Of a DNA stretch of 64,000 bases, positions 49,455 to 61,464 are shown one piece after another (position 1 is the first letter of the stretch; every line of letters starts with the position of its first letter). Position numbers and translations under genes: made by a program. Below the pieces are notes generated by a model. The model saw only the letters and a program-made list of their open reading frames with translations. It was not told the origin of the DNA and did not search any database. Source of the stretch: Xylaria sp. FL1777 (taxonomy: Eukaryota; Ascomycota; Sordariomycetes; Xylariales; Xylariaceae); the NCBI GenBank assembly GCA_022578965.1, contig MU400533.1, positions 186,001 through 250,000 on the forward strand, given 5' to 3'.

Positions 49455-51795
49455 AGTTTTGCGTCTTCTTCTCTTGGTCCTAAAGAAAGGGATAAGAAAA
49501 GAGAGAAAAGAAAAAATAATTACAATTCGTCCGTAGATAGATAATCGTAGGTCAATGTTTATTTATGCTCGTTACCGACTTTTATCATTTGCCTGAATGA
49601 CCTAATCTCACCATCTGACCGGCGGGACAAGGAAGGACAAGTGAATGATTCACCGTTCTTTCTTCTCGCCCGAGTAAGTACCTAATGAAAAGGCAAGAAT
49701 CACGCAAGCCTACGCAAGCTTACACTAATAGCCGTCAAGGGAATTGTTACATAATACAAGAATGTTTTCATGGCTAATTTGCCCCCAGCATTACTAGACT
49801 TGTACACTAAATCTCTTATCTCTAACGTTGTACTCTTATGATGCATCGAATCCTATGCCCCAACAGGTGAGCCAGTTAGAGAGAAAGAGAGAGAGATAAA
49901 ATGTACGGTTCGCGGGCAAATGTGAAGTGGCAAATGCATCTATATCGTGGTCACGAGGCTGCCTGTTCTGCCTGTGCCCATTCGCGCCGCTGGGGAACAG
50001 ACCATCGCGTAATTGAGCTAGTATCCGTCGAGTTCGCCTTGGGTACACTATTTCTGCAAGAATAACGGGGAAAGGCTGCAGTAGTAAGTACAAAAGCAAC
50101 CTAACAAGACCCTTGATATTCATGCAGTATTCATGTATATACCGTTCTAACATAACAGTAGCTAGCCACAGGAGCACAGGAGATGGCCTTCATCGTCAAA
50201 TCGATAGCGATATCCAGAAACTAGGATCGTCCGTCTTTGCACCTTATCTGTATCTCCCCTGCGATCAGCAGACCGGCAGTCTTGGCCGGAGATATCAACG
50301 GTGGTGACCCATCACTTGGAATCTAGTGTATGATACGCCGGCTCTCCTTACCGGATGGGCCTGCCTATCAATGGGCGCCAAAGTCTCCAATACGAGAGAA
50401 GACGAGGAATAAACGAAGGAGTGCTTGACCTATGACGGAGGGACGGAGGGAGAGAATGGACGTGTATTATGCGGCTGGCGAGCTGCCATTCGCCAACGGC
50501 TTGCATGCAGCGATAGTCCCTACTTACACTAGCAGCTTGAGACGAGGCGGCCGTGATTCATATACGGGGAACTTCATGGGCCAGGCTGCCCTATCATCTA
50601 GGTGCATATCACACACACTTACCTCTTATTTGTTGCGGGGACGAGCTTGTCGCAGATGGGCCGCACCAGGATATGGAATACTAGCTGTCGGTCATCCGGG
50701 GAAACCACAGATGCAAATCCACGCGCCAAGGTGGAGTTTTGAAGCTCTGCTTACATGCAGTTATGTATACGTCTTGAGATCCCCTCGACAAGCGCAAATT
50801 GATTTCAATTAAAGAACATGTCGTCGACGTCTACTGATCAATCCCCTTCAGTTGGAGAAGACGTCGCAGTAGCCTTACTTTTGCGTTATTACTGTTCTTA
50901 TTGTTGTTAGGGGAGGGCCGGTTACCATATATACACACCCATAGGTGGGTTGGGGAGATTCTGACTTCAAGCGCTAGTTCGAGTTTCTAGATAAGCTGTG
51001 ACCAACTTACAATAATCTTCGGTATGCCTAGTACATTATGTAGTACACAGTCAAGTGGACGGTTGACGGTTATATCGGCTTCCATGAACAAGCACTATGG
51101 TGGGCACTGACTTTTTTTTAGACTCGAATTGAAGCTATCCTTGATAAAACACAGCGGTATAGTGGCCTCTGCAGGCGGTGACCCATCATGCAGGAGGCAA
51201 GACAGCTTTCGGTTACATTGTATTATGCGCATCGCAGAGACACGGGGATGCGCATACCTACCGCAATCCAATGATGTCCATTGGTCACAACAACTTCAAG
51301 GCAGATACCGGAGATAGCGCAGGCCTAGAACTCTGCTGGAATCGCCAATGCATATTGATATGTGAAATCAGCTTTCTGATTTCAAAATTGTGCTACCGGT
51401 AACTGTGCTAAGTGCCCTCACATTGAAATACGACATGGTAGTGATAATTAGTGTTAATACCCAAATGTGCATTTTGCGTGTGTTCGATAGTCCATCCCCA
51501 CACTGTAATCTGATTCCGCCCAGGAATCCATTATACGGCCGTCAACAATCCTTTGCCATAAGAGGCAGGAAGGCGCCCTAACGCTTCACTGGGTAGCATG
51601 CTGCTGGGTTGCGAAGCTCAATCCTAGGACCCGAATCTCGCACACTATTTCCACCTTGTTTTTCCACTTTCGCACACACACACATACCACGGCTCGCCTA
51701 GGCAGTCTGCCACACTACGGAGGTGTCGATGTCACGACGGCCAACGGTCCCGCTGCAAGACGCGGCAGCGAGTGGTGCGCTGTCTCATGCATCTA

Positions 51796-53283
51796 TCAGT
51801 TCTCCAATCCTACTTGAACGTTTTCGTGTCGCCTCATCTTGGGTAGCTCTTGCAATGCATCCCCGATTATGGCAACAGCCTTCTGCATCTGTGCATCGGT
51901 TATGACCAATGGAGGTGCAAATCGGATGATGTCTCCATGTGTTGGTTTAGCCTAATTGAACGTGAGCACTAGTACAGACGTCTACAGTCACACATAATGG
52001 ATGTAACTACCCCCGGAAAGACTTACTAAGAGACCTTTCTCCTTTAGAAGAAGGCAGAGATCCCAAGCTGAATGTCCGTTCGTCTGTGATTCATCTACAA
52101 CGACGGCATTCAACAGCCCCTTACCGCGAATTGTCTTGATAATTGGCGATTTCAGAGCAGCTAAGCTTTGCCGGAAAACATTGCCTAGTTTCTCAGCCTT
52201 TTGAGTAAGCTGTTCCTCTTCCATGAGCTCAAGTGCACGGATGGAGACAGCACAACCAAGAGGATTTCCACCATAGGTGGAGCCGTGTGTGCCAGGCTCG
52301 ACAACGAGCATGATCTCTTTACTGCTGAGAACACAGCTAACTGGGTACATGCCACCAGATATGGCCTTGCCAAGCGTTACCATGTCTGGTTTGATCCCAG
52401 CCCACTCCGAACAGAGCATCCGCCCAGTCCTGCCAATGCCAGTCTGGATCTCGTCACAAATCAACAAGACGTTATGCTTCTTGCAAAGATCCTGAACTTT
52501 CTTCAGGTAGTCATCATCAGGAACAACAACACCTGCCTCTCCCTGAATTGGTTCGACAATAAACGCCGCCGTCTCCTTACCGTGAGCCTCAAGCACCGCC
52601 TCCAAATCAGCGACATTATTATACCGAATAGGCTCTCCAGTCGAGGGAGACGTGGCACCGATATTTGGTATGTACGGTCCATAGTTGTCCTTAGACTCGG
52701 GGTCAGTAGAGAGCGTAACAGCAATCATCTGTTTCCGCATTAGCTATGCAACAATCCATGATTCATTTGTTCAACGCACCGTTCGGCCATGGAAGTTCTC
52801 TTTGACGCCGAAGACCAATGCCTTGCCCTCGGGCACACCCTTGACCTTGTACGCCCATTTCCTGGCGATCTTAATGGCCGTCTCTACGGCCTCTGCTCCG
52901 GTGTTCATAGGCAGAACCATGTCATAACCGAACATTTGCTGGACCTTCTCAGCCCACTTGGGAAACACATCGTTGTGGAAAGCCCTCGAACTCAATGTCA
53001 GACGACCAGCCTGTTCAGTTAGAGCCCTTACAAGCTCTGGGTGGCAATGGCCCTGGTTAACAGCACTATAGGCCGACAGGAAGTCGAGGTAGTGTTTGCC
53101 TTCAGGATCCCAGACATCGATGCCTTGAGCGCGAGAGAAGACAACGGGAAGAGGATGGTAGTTATGGGCAGCGAACTTGTGCTCAGCAGCAATCGCACTC
53201 TTCGTTGACGAGGAGTGATACTTGGACGAATTCACCGAACCGTTGGTGGTGCGTCGAGTGACGTCTTCAGCGTGGGGGGCCAT
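51796..53283 (-). CDS. ornithine aminotransferase (453 aa)
   Basis: Minus-strand exons are 53283-52780, 52728-52027 and 51951-51796, joined in phase 0. The start at 53283 fits the family; a slightly longer upstream frame exists. The class III PLP aminotransferase fold is clear: [84 protein letters not shown] with the cofactor-binding Asp near 260, and [14 protein letters not shown] with the PLP lysine K289. The third exon supplies the ending [15 protein letters not shown] that the family requires. The enzyme converts ornithine and 2-oxoglutarate to glutamate semialdehyde and glutamate in arginine catabolism (yeast CAR2). No mitochondrial targeting peptide is seen, so it is probably cytosolic. 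It diverges from GPI10. Confidence 0.96.
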
Positions 53284-54493
53284 GTTGCGACGGGTTGGGG
53301 ATCTTGAGTTGTGGTGGCAAGCCAATGCAGGACGGGAATGAAGATGAGAGTAGAGCAGAGCAGAGAAACGTCAGGTCCATCTATATGACTGCTTGAGAGG
53401 CAAGATGAAGGCGAGGTCCAAGCAATCGAGTGCGATGAGATAAGATGAGAGTGAGAAACAAAAGAATTGAAGGGACCAGGAAAAGGCGGGGCCGGACCAA
53501 AGTATATATACATTAAATCGTACGTAATGTCAGAGGCACATCCTAGGCCTGGTACAGGCCACTATACCCCTAAGTGCAAGTCGATGCGGCTCATCCTCAC
53601 CCAGCCGCAACCCAGCGCCGACGGCCAGACGACAGACTACAGACTACAGACGGAAGGGCTCACATGAGCATCTAGAGTTCCACATGATGCCGAAGCAAAG
53701 CGGCAATTCATTCGTTTCTTGTACTGGCCGTCGTGGTCTTCCCATGTCGTCATATCCGTCATAGCCGTCGTAGCGGGCGACAGAGAAATGCTGTACTACG
53801 TACAACTTTTAAGTTTGGGTATGGACGGGGATGATTGGCGGCAAGGTCCGAAGGATGTACCTGTACTGGTGCAGATTACCTGCTCTGACTAGGTCGGTTA
53901 GGTAGATAAGGGAAACTTTGGTGGAAAAGGACGCAGCCGTGGCCGGTACCGTAGGATATCTCGAGTAGCGGTCATCGCAGACTCCGAAAGACGGGGATAA
54001 GATGCAGCCTTGGCAGGAAGGTAGCCGAAGCATTATCAACGGGTAGGCCAATCAGGTGTTACACATTTGACTTGGACAACATGGACGGTGGCACAGATAC
54101 TGAGTCAGCTGTAGGAGGGTAGGAGATGTACACTACAGATGTACCGAGAACGAATGGATGAGCGAGTGGCCATTAACCTTTCTCAGTTAGTCTAGGTGGA
54201 TGACACTGCATACAGTACCGAGATACAGTATTTTAATCCAACATATACAGTATTTGCCCTGCGGCATCAGGACGAATATGGTATGTGGATCCGGATGAAA
54301 TCCATCATCAATTGGGACGAATTCCGCAAATTGCCCAGATACTGGATGAATTGCTAATTCTAAGCTAGGATGCCAGGTAGCCTCAACCGCTATCTTCGAG
54401 CTTATAATTAATCAGACCTGCCCTGGAGGCTGCTGGAGAAAGAGGAAAACGAACCAAAAAAAAGGGATAACCGATATTTGAGATGGTTGCGAG
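53284..54493. other. divergent promoter region, ornithine aminotransferase / GPI10
   Basis: About 1.2 kb between divergent starts. A TATATATA element lies at 53503-53510, 220-227 bases upstream of the aminotransferase start. The right end holds a tiny upstream ORF that overlaps the GPI10 start. Confidence 0.5.
53503..53510 (-). promoter_or_regulatory. TATA-like element of the ornithine aminotransferase gene
   Basis: TATATATA sits upstream of the minus-strand aminotransferase at a distance compatible with a leader of roughly 190 bases. Motif evidence only. Confidence 0.35.
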
Positions 54494-54497
54494 ATGA
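54483..54497 (+). promoter_or_regulatory. four-codon upstream ORF overlapping the GPI10 start
   Basis: ATG GTT GCG AGA TGA starts 11 bases before the GPI10 ATG. Its stop overlaps that ATG in the sequence ATGA. If it lies in the mRNA leader, GPI10 would depend on leaky scanning or stop-start reinitiation. Confidence 0.5.
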
Positions 54498-56621
54498 GCC
54501 CCAAGAAGGTCGACAAGAAGGCCTCTAGTGCCACGGAGAATAAAAAAAGCCAGGACGAAGTTGTTGTAGCCGCTCTCATTGCACAACAGGCTCGAGAGGT
54601 CCTCACAGTTATCTTCGCCGTTCGCTTCGTCAATGCTCTTTGTGTGCGAACTTTCTTCCAGCCAGACGAGTATTTCCAGGTCCTCGAGCCAGCATGGCAG
54701 CTGTTGTACGGAGAAAACAGCGGAGCCTGGTTAACATGGGTGCGTAAGCTACAGAACCAATACCACCTCACATAAGGATTCACGATAAAGAGCACCGCTG
54801 ACGACTCGACAGGAGTGGCGCCATGCGCTGCGTTCATCGATACACCCCACAGTATTGGCCTTCGGCTACTTCATTGTGGACAGCTTCTGGGCCACTTATA
54901 GACTCCCAGTGGTCAAGGCTAAGTGGCTGTTGATGGCCCCCAAGGTTCTACAGACTGCTTTCGCTGCCTTGGGCGACTGGTATACCTGGAGGCTTGCTGA
55001 AAAACTCTATGGACCAAGTAGCGCTGCTGCCTGGGCGGTCGTGAGTCCATGTTCTCCGTCTTCGTGACTGCTCGGATGGGACTGATATGACTTATAGTTA
55101 TTGATAGAGCTCCTCAACCCATGGCAATGGTATACGGCCACGAGAACGTTTTCAAATTGCTTTGAAGCAACATTAACTGCTATGGCCCTGTACTATTGGC
55201 CATGGGAGCTTCTTGGCATAGACAATAAAGAAAAAAGCGAGTCTCAGGAATCTCCTATTCTCTTGGATACCAGAAGCAAAGTCAATAGGTGAATATCATA
55301 TTAGTCCAAACTAGAATCTATCTAATAGCTATCTTTCGGCAGCTTACGACTATCTCTATTACTAGCAGCCTTCGCGGTTCTGCTACGGCCTACGAATATC
55401 TTCATATGGATAGCAATATGTACGCTTATCCTTACTCGCTTTACACTGAGCGGAAAGTCACCCCTGGATCAAAGAATACTGTTCATCCTCTTTAGAGAAG
55501 CTTTCATCTGCGGGTAAGTCTAGAATACGTTGGAATTAGATTACATAGCTAACACCTGTAGATCTATGGCCCTAAGTGTCTCGTTGGCCTGTGACCGCCA
55601 GTACTTCGGCGAATGGAAATTCCCTCCCTTCGCGTGGCTACACTTCAACGTGACCAAGGACCTCGCAAAGTTCTATGGGCAGAATGACTGGCATTATTAT
55701 TTATCTCAAGGTATTCCGTTACTCTGTACTACCATCACACCTTTTGTCCTCCAGGGCCTTGTCAAATCACTGGACGCAGAATCCAGTTACTCGGTCACCA
55801 CCTCGAACACACTCAAAACCCTGACTTTCGTCATCCTTACTACTATATCCACTCTGTCACTGGTATCCCATAAGGAGGTCCGCTTCATCCAACCCCTTTT
55901 ACCCGCCCTCCACATCCTTGCAGCGCCGTACGTAGTATCATTTTTCACGACCCTCTCCGTCTCCGGCGTCACGACTTGTCCACCCCCAGCACTAGGCTGG
56001 AAGCGAAAGCCTCTCCTCGCCGCCGCCCTACTAATCAACGTTGTAATCGGGGGCTACCTATCTTGGTTCCACGCAGCGGCGCCGATCCAAGTGATGTCGT
56101 TCCTACGGAGCGAGTTCGAGCGCGTACACCCCGATTATCTAGATTTCGCGCGTCCCTCTCTAAACGCATCACTGTCCTCGGAAGAAGACATCCACCCCCC
56201 GCAAGAGCTCTTCGCGCTCTTCCTGACGCCCTGCCACGCGACGCCATGGCGGTCCCATCTCATCTACCCGGCGCTGAGCGCGCGTGCACTGACCTGCGAG
56301 CCGCCCCTCAACACGGAGCCCGACTCTCCCGAGCGCGCCGCTTACCAGGACGAGACCCGCCGGTTCTACGCCGATCCCGTGACCTTCCTCGCCAAGAAGA
56401 TGTGGCCCCGTGACGCGCCGGGTGAGGACATGGCTCGTTACATCGTCGGCTTTGAGGGCATCGAGACCCCGCTGCGCATGTACTTCGACTCCGATGGCCC
56501 TGGGGCCCGGCATCAGATCCAGCTTCGGGAGGTCTGGAGCGCGTGGAATGGCTTGTTCACTGACGATGAGCGGAAGAGTGGGCGCTTGGTGGTTTGGGAA
56601 ACGGGGTTTTATGACGACTAG
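54494..56621 (+). CDS. gpi10: GPI mannosyltransferase 3, Gpi10/PIG-B type (631 aa)
   Basis: Five exons: 54494-54739, 54813-55040, 55098-55288, 55343-55513 and 55562-56621. The protein is a GT22 family, dolichol-phosphate-mannose-using enzyme of the ER. Marks are [20 protein letters not shown] near the start with the conserved acidic [18 protein letters not shown] across the first splice junction, [19 protein letters not shown], and [15 protein letters not shown], the HKExRFI motif of this family, followed by several spans. It adds the third mannose (alpha-1,2) to the GPI anchor precursor. The C-terminal quarter is lumenal and hydrophilic, with a GC-richer sequence than the rest. An upstream mini-ORF overlaps the start. 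It converges with CUL4 about 0.6 kb downstream. Confidence 0.95.
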
Positions 56622-57223
56622 TCAGGCAGGTGTGTAGAGTAGTTGGGGGATCTATATCGTCTCTCCGCAATGAGAGCTGCATGGGACGTGAATAAGCCCT
56701 CTTGCTTCACGTGTAGAGGGTAATATGGACATGAAATCTGCTATACATCCGATAGCGAAGCTGACTACCGACTACTTGAAAGCGCAGATCAGCGTCTGCA
56801 GTTTAACCTATATACGCTATGTATACGCTGTTGTGCAATTTTTCATAAACACCAGCGAATTGTTCTTTTGTGATCTTCTACATGGGATGTCTTCTGCTTC
56901 TAGTCCAATTGCGCTGCCACTTCCTAGAATATCGGGATGACGCCGTTAAGCGGCAACCCTAGGCCACGACATGTCCTAGGATTTGTTATCTGATGGCCAT
57001 TGTAGGACGAACGTTTAAACATCCGCAAACCTGCGAGCAGCCAGGAGCTAGTCAACTTCAAACCGTGTCAATACCATAAATGCTTGCAAAATCGCCTTCA
57101 CTCAGGCTTGATCTAGAAATTCGCCATAGACGTCTGGTCACTCAGGCACGGCTACCCCAGTGCATTTAACAATATTGTTGCTCAGCCAACACCGATGATG
57201 CGTTGTGTGGTGGTCTAGAAACA
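56622..57223. other. convergent intergenic region
   Basis: The 3' regions of GPI10 (plus) and CUL4 (minus) meet over 0.6 kb. A short plus frame at 56725-56940 is unsupported. Nothing else is seen. Confidence 0.6.
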
Positions 57224-59844
57224 TTATGCAAGATATGTATAGGAAGATCCCTCTCTTTCGAGGTAATCCTTCTCAATCAACCTATTTCATATTAGTAGAT
57301 GTTTCGGCGTGCCCTATACCAACTGGAGACTTACTTTTCGATGTTTTGCTTAATCTCGGAAGTATCTACAGCTCCGCGTTTTTTAGTCTGCTCGATGACC
57401 TCGACGACCAGGTCGACATGGGTCATTGTCTTGCGACTCTTCATAATGCGAACAATCGCCGCTTGTGTCTCAAATTGTCTGTCCCTGGCAACTCTTTCAT
57501 GTGTTTCTTTGTTCTCTTCTTTAGTTTCCTTGAGCTGGATCTGATTGATCTTGATACGAAACTTGGGGTCGGAGAAACTCTTATTGACCACGAATGTATC
57601 TGTTGGATTGACGTCCTTTCCCCTCGGATCTTTTGCGAGGACACGGAACTTGCCACACGCGAGCGACTGCAATGTCCGATCTAAATCCTGACCACCAAGG
57701 CCAGAGCGTTCCGAAATTTGTTGATATGAGAGAGGTATATCGGTCTGGTTGAAAATAGTCAAGACGACCGCTTGGTATGCACTAACTAACAACTCCTTAG
57801 GCCCTTTGTTGAACGATGCTTTGACAACGCAGTGGGCAAGCGAGTGTTTCCAAGTAAGCCGTCGCCCTGTATGCTTGTTGGTGTAGTACGCAGCAAATTG
57901 CTCTATTTGAGATGCAACCTCATCAGGTAGCAAGAGCTGAGTGTCTGGATAGGTGGGCCATGCTGCAGCTGATAAAATGCTAACGTTGAGATCAAGCTTG
58001 CTTTTGGTATGCCCGTTGCCCTCGCGCCAAGCTTTGTATGAGGCCATCTCATCGCGAGCCATTTGCTGGTCCTTAAACATCTGTTCCAAGTTGCGGGTGA
58101 AGTCTGAGCCGCATTCACTTTTCAGTTTGGCAAGCATACTCCTTTCTGCATCTGCGCTGGCGCTGCGACCCATTAAGAGTCGTCGTGCTAGGTCCTGTTT
58201 ATAGAAAGCTTCAAACACGCCTTTGCCTTCGATGAAACGGAATAATTCGAGGGCTTTGTCTAATTGACGATCTAATTCCGCGTCCTCGTCGCCTGTGCTG
58301 GCTTGGCCACTCTTCTCTGCATCCACGCGATCTTGGACATCCGAGAGTAGTGAAGTCGGGAGTGTCTTCAAACCACCGCGGAGTAGCATATCAATGTACT
58401 TCGCGATCATCTCGCCAACCCTCGAAGTCCTCGTATTCCGAGATGTCATGTTCCTCTTATCATTGATAAAGCTGTCAAACGCTTGTCTTAAACCATGTGA
58501 AAAGTCGTCATCCTTCTTAAAGGCATCTCGCACCATCACGTCTAAAACTTTCCTGAACTCGAGTAATCGTACTACCATCTCATCTCCTCTCGAAGTGTCG
58601 TTGACGATGGCCAAGCCCGCATTCTTGATATAATCTTCCCACGGCCCTTTCAGCTTCTTCTGAAGATTACTCAAACGAAGCAGATCATATAGAGCCTTCA
58701 TAGATTCCACGGAGTTCTCATCTAGGATCTTGCTTATACTGCCACCGTCTAGCAACTTTTCGGAATAGTTGTCGATTAATATGAGATGTGCCTCCTTCAT
58801 GAGCTGCCGCTTCGTAGTACTGTCGAAATTAAAGATATCGCAGCGATTGTCCTCCCGAGAGAGGAGCTTCTCACAAGCAGATATATAGGACTTAAGTGAA
58901 GCAGCACTTAGCTCATCGGCAAAATCATGCAAATAGGTACTGGATGTCTTCAGGAAAAGGGGTTCGAACAGCCTGCCGTAGACGTTAAGGACATTCAACA
59001 TGGAAACAGAATCGCGCAATAATGCATGGTCAAATCTCGAGTCGCCTTTTCGATCATAATCAATCAGGTCGCACATGCCAGCCAAGGACTTCGCGCCCAC
59101 GCCGGAATGAGATGATTGTACAGAAGTAAAGGCCATTTTTCTGAAAAGCGTTATTGCCATATCGTTAATCTGTTGAAACTCTTTATTATTCAATAGGAAT
59201 GAACGATCGAGGTAGCTGAAAACCGAACGGATTGTAGTCTAGAACCAGTGTTAATACACGCTCGCAGCGGGATGTCTGAGGTTACTTGCGGACTGAGAAT
59301 TCCAGATAACCCAATAATTACAAACAGCTCGGAGCATGCCAATATTAGATGAACCGCCATCTCTTATGATCAATTGCCGCAGAGGGCCGTTCAAGTAAGA
59401 CTCGCACTGGGCCCGTAAGATATCAAACAGCTCACGAGCAGCTCCATGACGGCAAATGTCCTCGACACCCCTGTAAAGAGTCTCGAGTGGCTGCCGGGGC
59501 TGTCGGTTGTTGAAGACGGCCACGAGGGCGTCCGTCAACTCCCTCCTCTTCTTCTCGTAGTATTGCTCGACATCGCCGGGGCGCGAGACGGTACGGAGTT
59601 TCGAGACAGTAAGCTTCTTGGCGCCCTTGTTCGGTTCGAAGGCTGATCGAGCTGGCTGTGTCGCTGGCCTCTTCCCGAGCGCCTTACTCATAGTGCAGGA
59701 TCCCGCAGCACTCGGGCCAGTGGCTCTATGGCGCTTGCTATCGAGTCGAGGAGGGAAGAGCTCACTGTCGAATGATGCTCGTTTGGATGGAATCACAGCA
59801 GAGCGAGTCGGGCCGTCGGGTGGGAGGTGGGCAGTCGAAGACAT
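57224..59844 (-). CDS. cul4: cullin-4 ubiquitin-ligase scaffold (838 aa)
   Basis: Minus-strand exons are 59844-59290, 59238-57335 and 57281-57224. A basic disordered N-terminus of about 75 residues precedes KKLTVSKLRTVSRPGDVEQYYEKK, the usual cullin-4 start. Cullin repeats follow, then the cullin homology domain (FEAFYKQDLARRLLMGRSAS, LTWKHSLAHCVVKASF, VLTIFNQTDIPLSYQQI). The C-terminal winged helix has AAIVRIMKSRKTMTHVDLV with the Nedd8 acceptor lysine at K785, and ends LIEKDYLEREGSSYTYLA, completed only by the third exon. Cullin-4 joins Ddb1 and Rbx1 in a nuclear E3 ligase; in Neurospora it is needed for H3K9 methylation. Intron 1 needs a GCAAGT donor to give WNSQSTTIRSVFSYLD. It diverges from the ABC transporter. 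Confidence 0.95.
59239..59289 (-). other. GC-AG intron in cullin-4
   Basis: On the minus strand the donor is TCC|GCAAGT and the acceptor TTCTAG, 51 bases, with a TTAAC-like branch site. It is the only junction giving the cullin sequence in frame. Confidence 0.8.
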
Positions 59845-61464
59845 GGGCTGGACCAGACAAGGTCCTGCAACAGAAAGTCACAAAGACCTCGATAGAGGAC
59901 TGTCGGAGGACTGCCGGAGGACTGCCGGAGGACTGCCGGTGGACTGCCAGTGGACTGGCTGCTGGTTGTGAGTGGATACAACGATGCAGCGATACCATGA
60001 AGGTCTCTGCTGGCGACGGGTTAGGACGGAAGCGGGAGGTCCGGTGGACGGACCTGGGGATGGGTAGTTGAGTACCCGAGCTGCTCAAGTTCCGGTAGGC
60101 CCTTCAGATATCTAGAGATGGCGGGTTCCGCGTCGTCATTATCGCCTCTAGAGCTATCTGTAAGTACTCCGAAGTTGCTGTTCACCTTTTCGTCGTGCTG
60201 CAGCTAGCTACCAAGTCTCATTTCCCATTACTTAGTAGTACAACATGGGGTTGTAATCGCGGGGCTTCGCGTTAAACCCGAGGCCCACACAGTACGAGAC
60301 ATGCCAACCGTCTACCTGGGCACTGGCATGAGTACTTAAATACCTAACATACCTAAGGTAAGTCGGCTTACCGTATCTGTTTATCTTGTACCGCGGCACC
60401 TCCCGTCTGTGCGAAATATCTCTTGTCTTGGTATGTTTAATGATCCTTCAAGTACCTTCCCAACTCACGGTCGAATCGTTGTTAACCAGAACGATGTAGC
60501 GAGGCATGTATAATACCACATGCAGGACAGATAAACGTATGTTTTAGTATATCTGGTAACAAAGCTCCTCCCCTAACGCTGGCCAGCGAGACTGCGGAGG
60601 AACAGTACGTACACTGTTATCAGCCAGTATAAGGTACTTACCTACCTAGTTCACTACGACCCTGCAGATGATTACGTATAAGTCATAATTGATAGGCAGA
60701 TGCCAACCTAGCACTGCTTCTGCTCTAGTGATAATTATTCATTAATAGTACTCAGGTTAGTGTAAGCACGTAAACAATTGTACGGACCTACCTCGTAGAT
60801 CTATCGTTACATGTATGTCTTAGGAACTACCGGTGTCTATTAGCCTTTTGTAGGGTGTTCGTAATTACATAATCGATTTAACTTTTCAACTTGCCAATGC
60901 TGCTTCTACACTTCTTCTTTTAAGTCTTTTCTATGAATATTTCAAAATAATCTATTCTAGATACTATCTACCTAGTCCTCTATATATGTACGCAGTAGGG
61001 GAGGACATCAGCTCTAGTGGAAGCGCTTATCCAGACATATGTACCTACTACTTCCTAGGATACTTACTAGAGCCCTGCCTCCGGTACATCCGCATCAGCT
61101 CTCGAAGCTTAGAAAGATGGGGCAGTCATTACCTCAGCCAATAGACAGAGAGATGTACTTTCATTCAGCTGCAGTTCGGCGTTAGGTGCAGCGGTCAATA
61201 CAGTACCTAGTCGTTCGCCGCCCCGCCTTGTTCTGACCTGTACGCGCTATTGAGTTAGATACCTAGCAGGCCCCGTAAAAAATTCCCCGGGTATACCATC
61301 GTCATGTCGATGGTTCTCGGCCACAACGCGGATGACTAATTGACATTGGGTGGTATGGAAAAGCTCCCCCCAAACACCATTTATCTTCCGCCACTCGAGT
61401 TCCCAATCGCGCCATTCCAACACTCTGTTATGCCCTGAACTTCCCTTCTCAGCGTAACAAGGTC
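59845..61464. other. divergent promoter region, CUL4 / ABC transporter
   Basis: About 1.6 kb between divergent starts. An 11-base tandem repeat lies near CUL4. The rest is AT-richer with TACCTAC-like words and no gene. Confidence 0.55.
59897..59958. repeat. 11-base tandem repeat upstream of CUL4
   Basis: Five full units of GGACTGCCGGA, with small changes, plus a partial sixth. It starts 53 bases upstream of the CUL4 ATG, so it probably lies in the CUL4 leader or core promoter, where the sense strand reads TCCGGCAGTCC units. Confidence 0.85.

Larger units (their letters stand above)
46585..51795. other. long gene-free stretch upstream of ATG1
   Basis: About 5.2 kb lies between the ATG1 start and the ornithine aminotransferase 3' end. 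It must contain the ATG1 promoter and probably a leader. Repeats include ACAGTGA x3 at 48710-48730 and ATC/ATT triplets at 49428-49454. TACCTAC/GTAGGTA-like words are frequent. Frames up to about 130 codons exist (47642-48031, 50432-50812) but show no motif, signal or consistent composition. A non-coding RNA cannot be excluded. Confidence 0.5.

Noticed and set aside
50432..50812. 126-codon plus-strand frame
   Set aside because: No recognisable family and composition like its non-coding surroundings.
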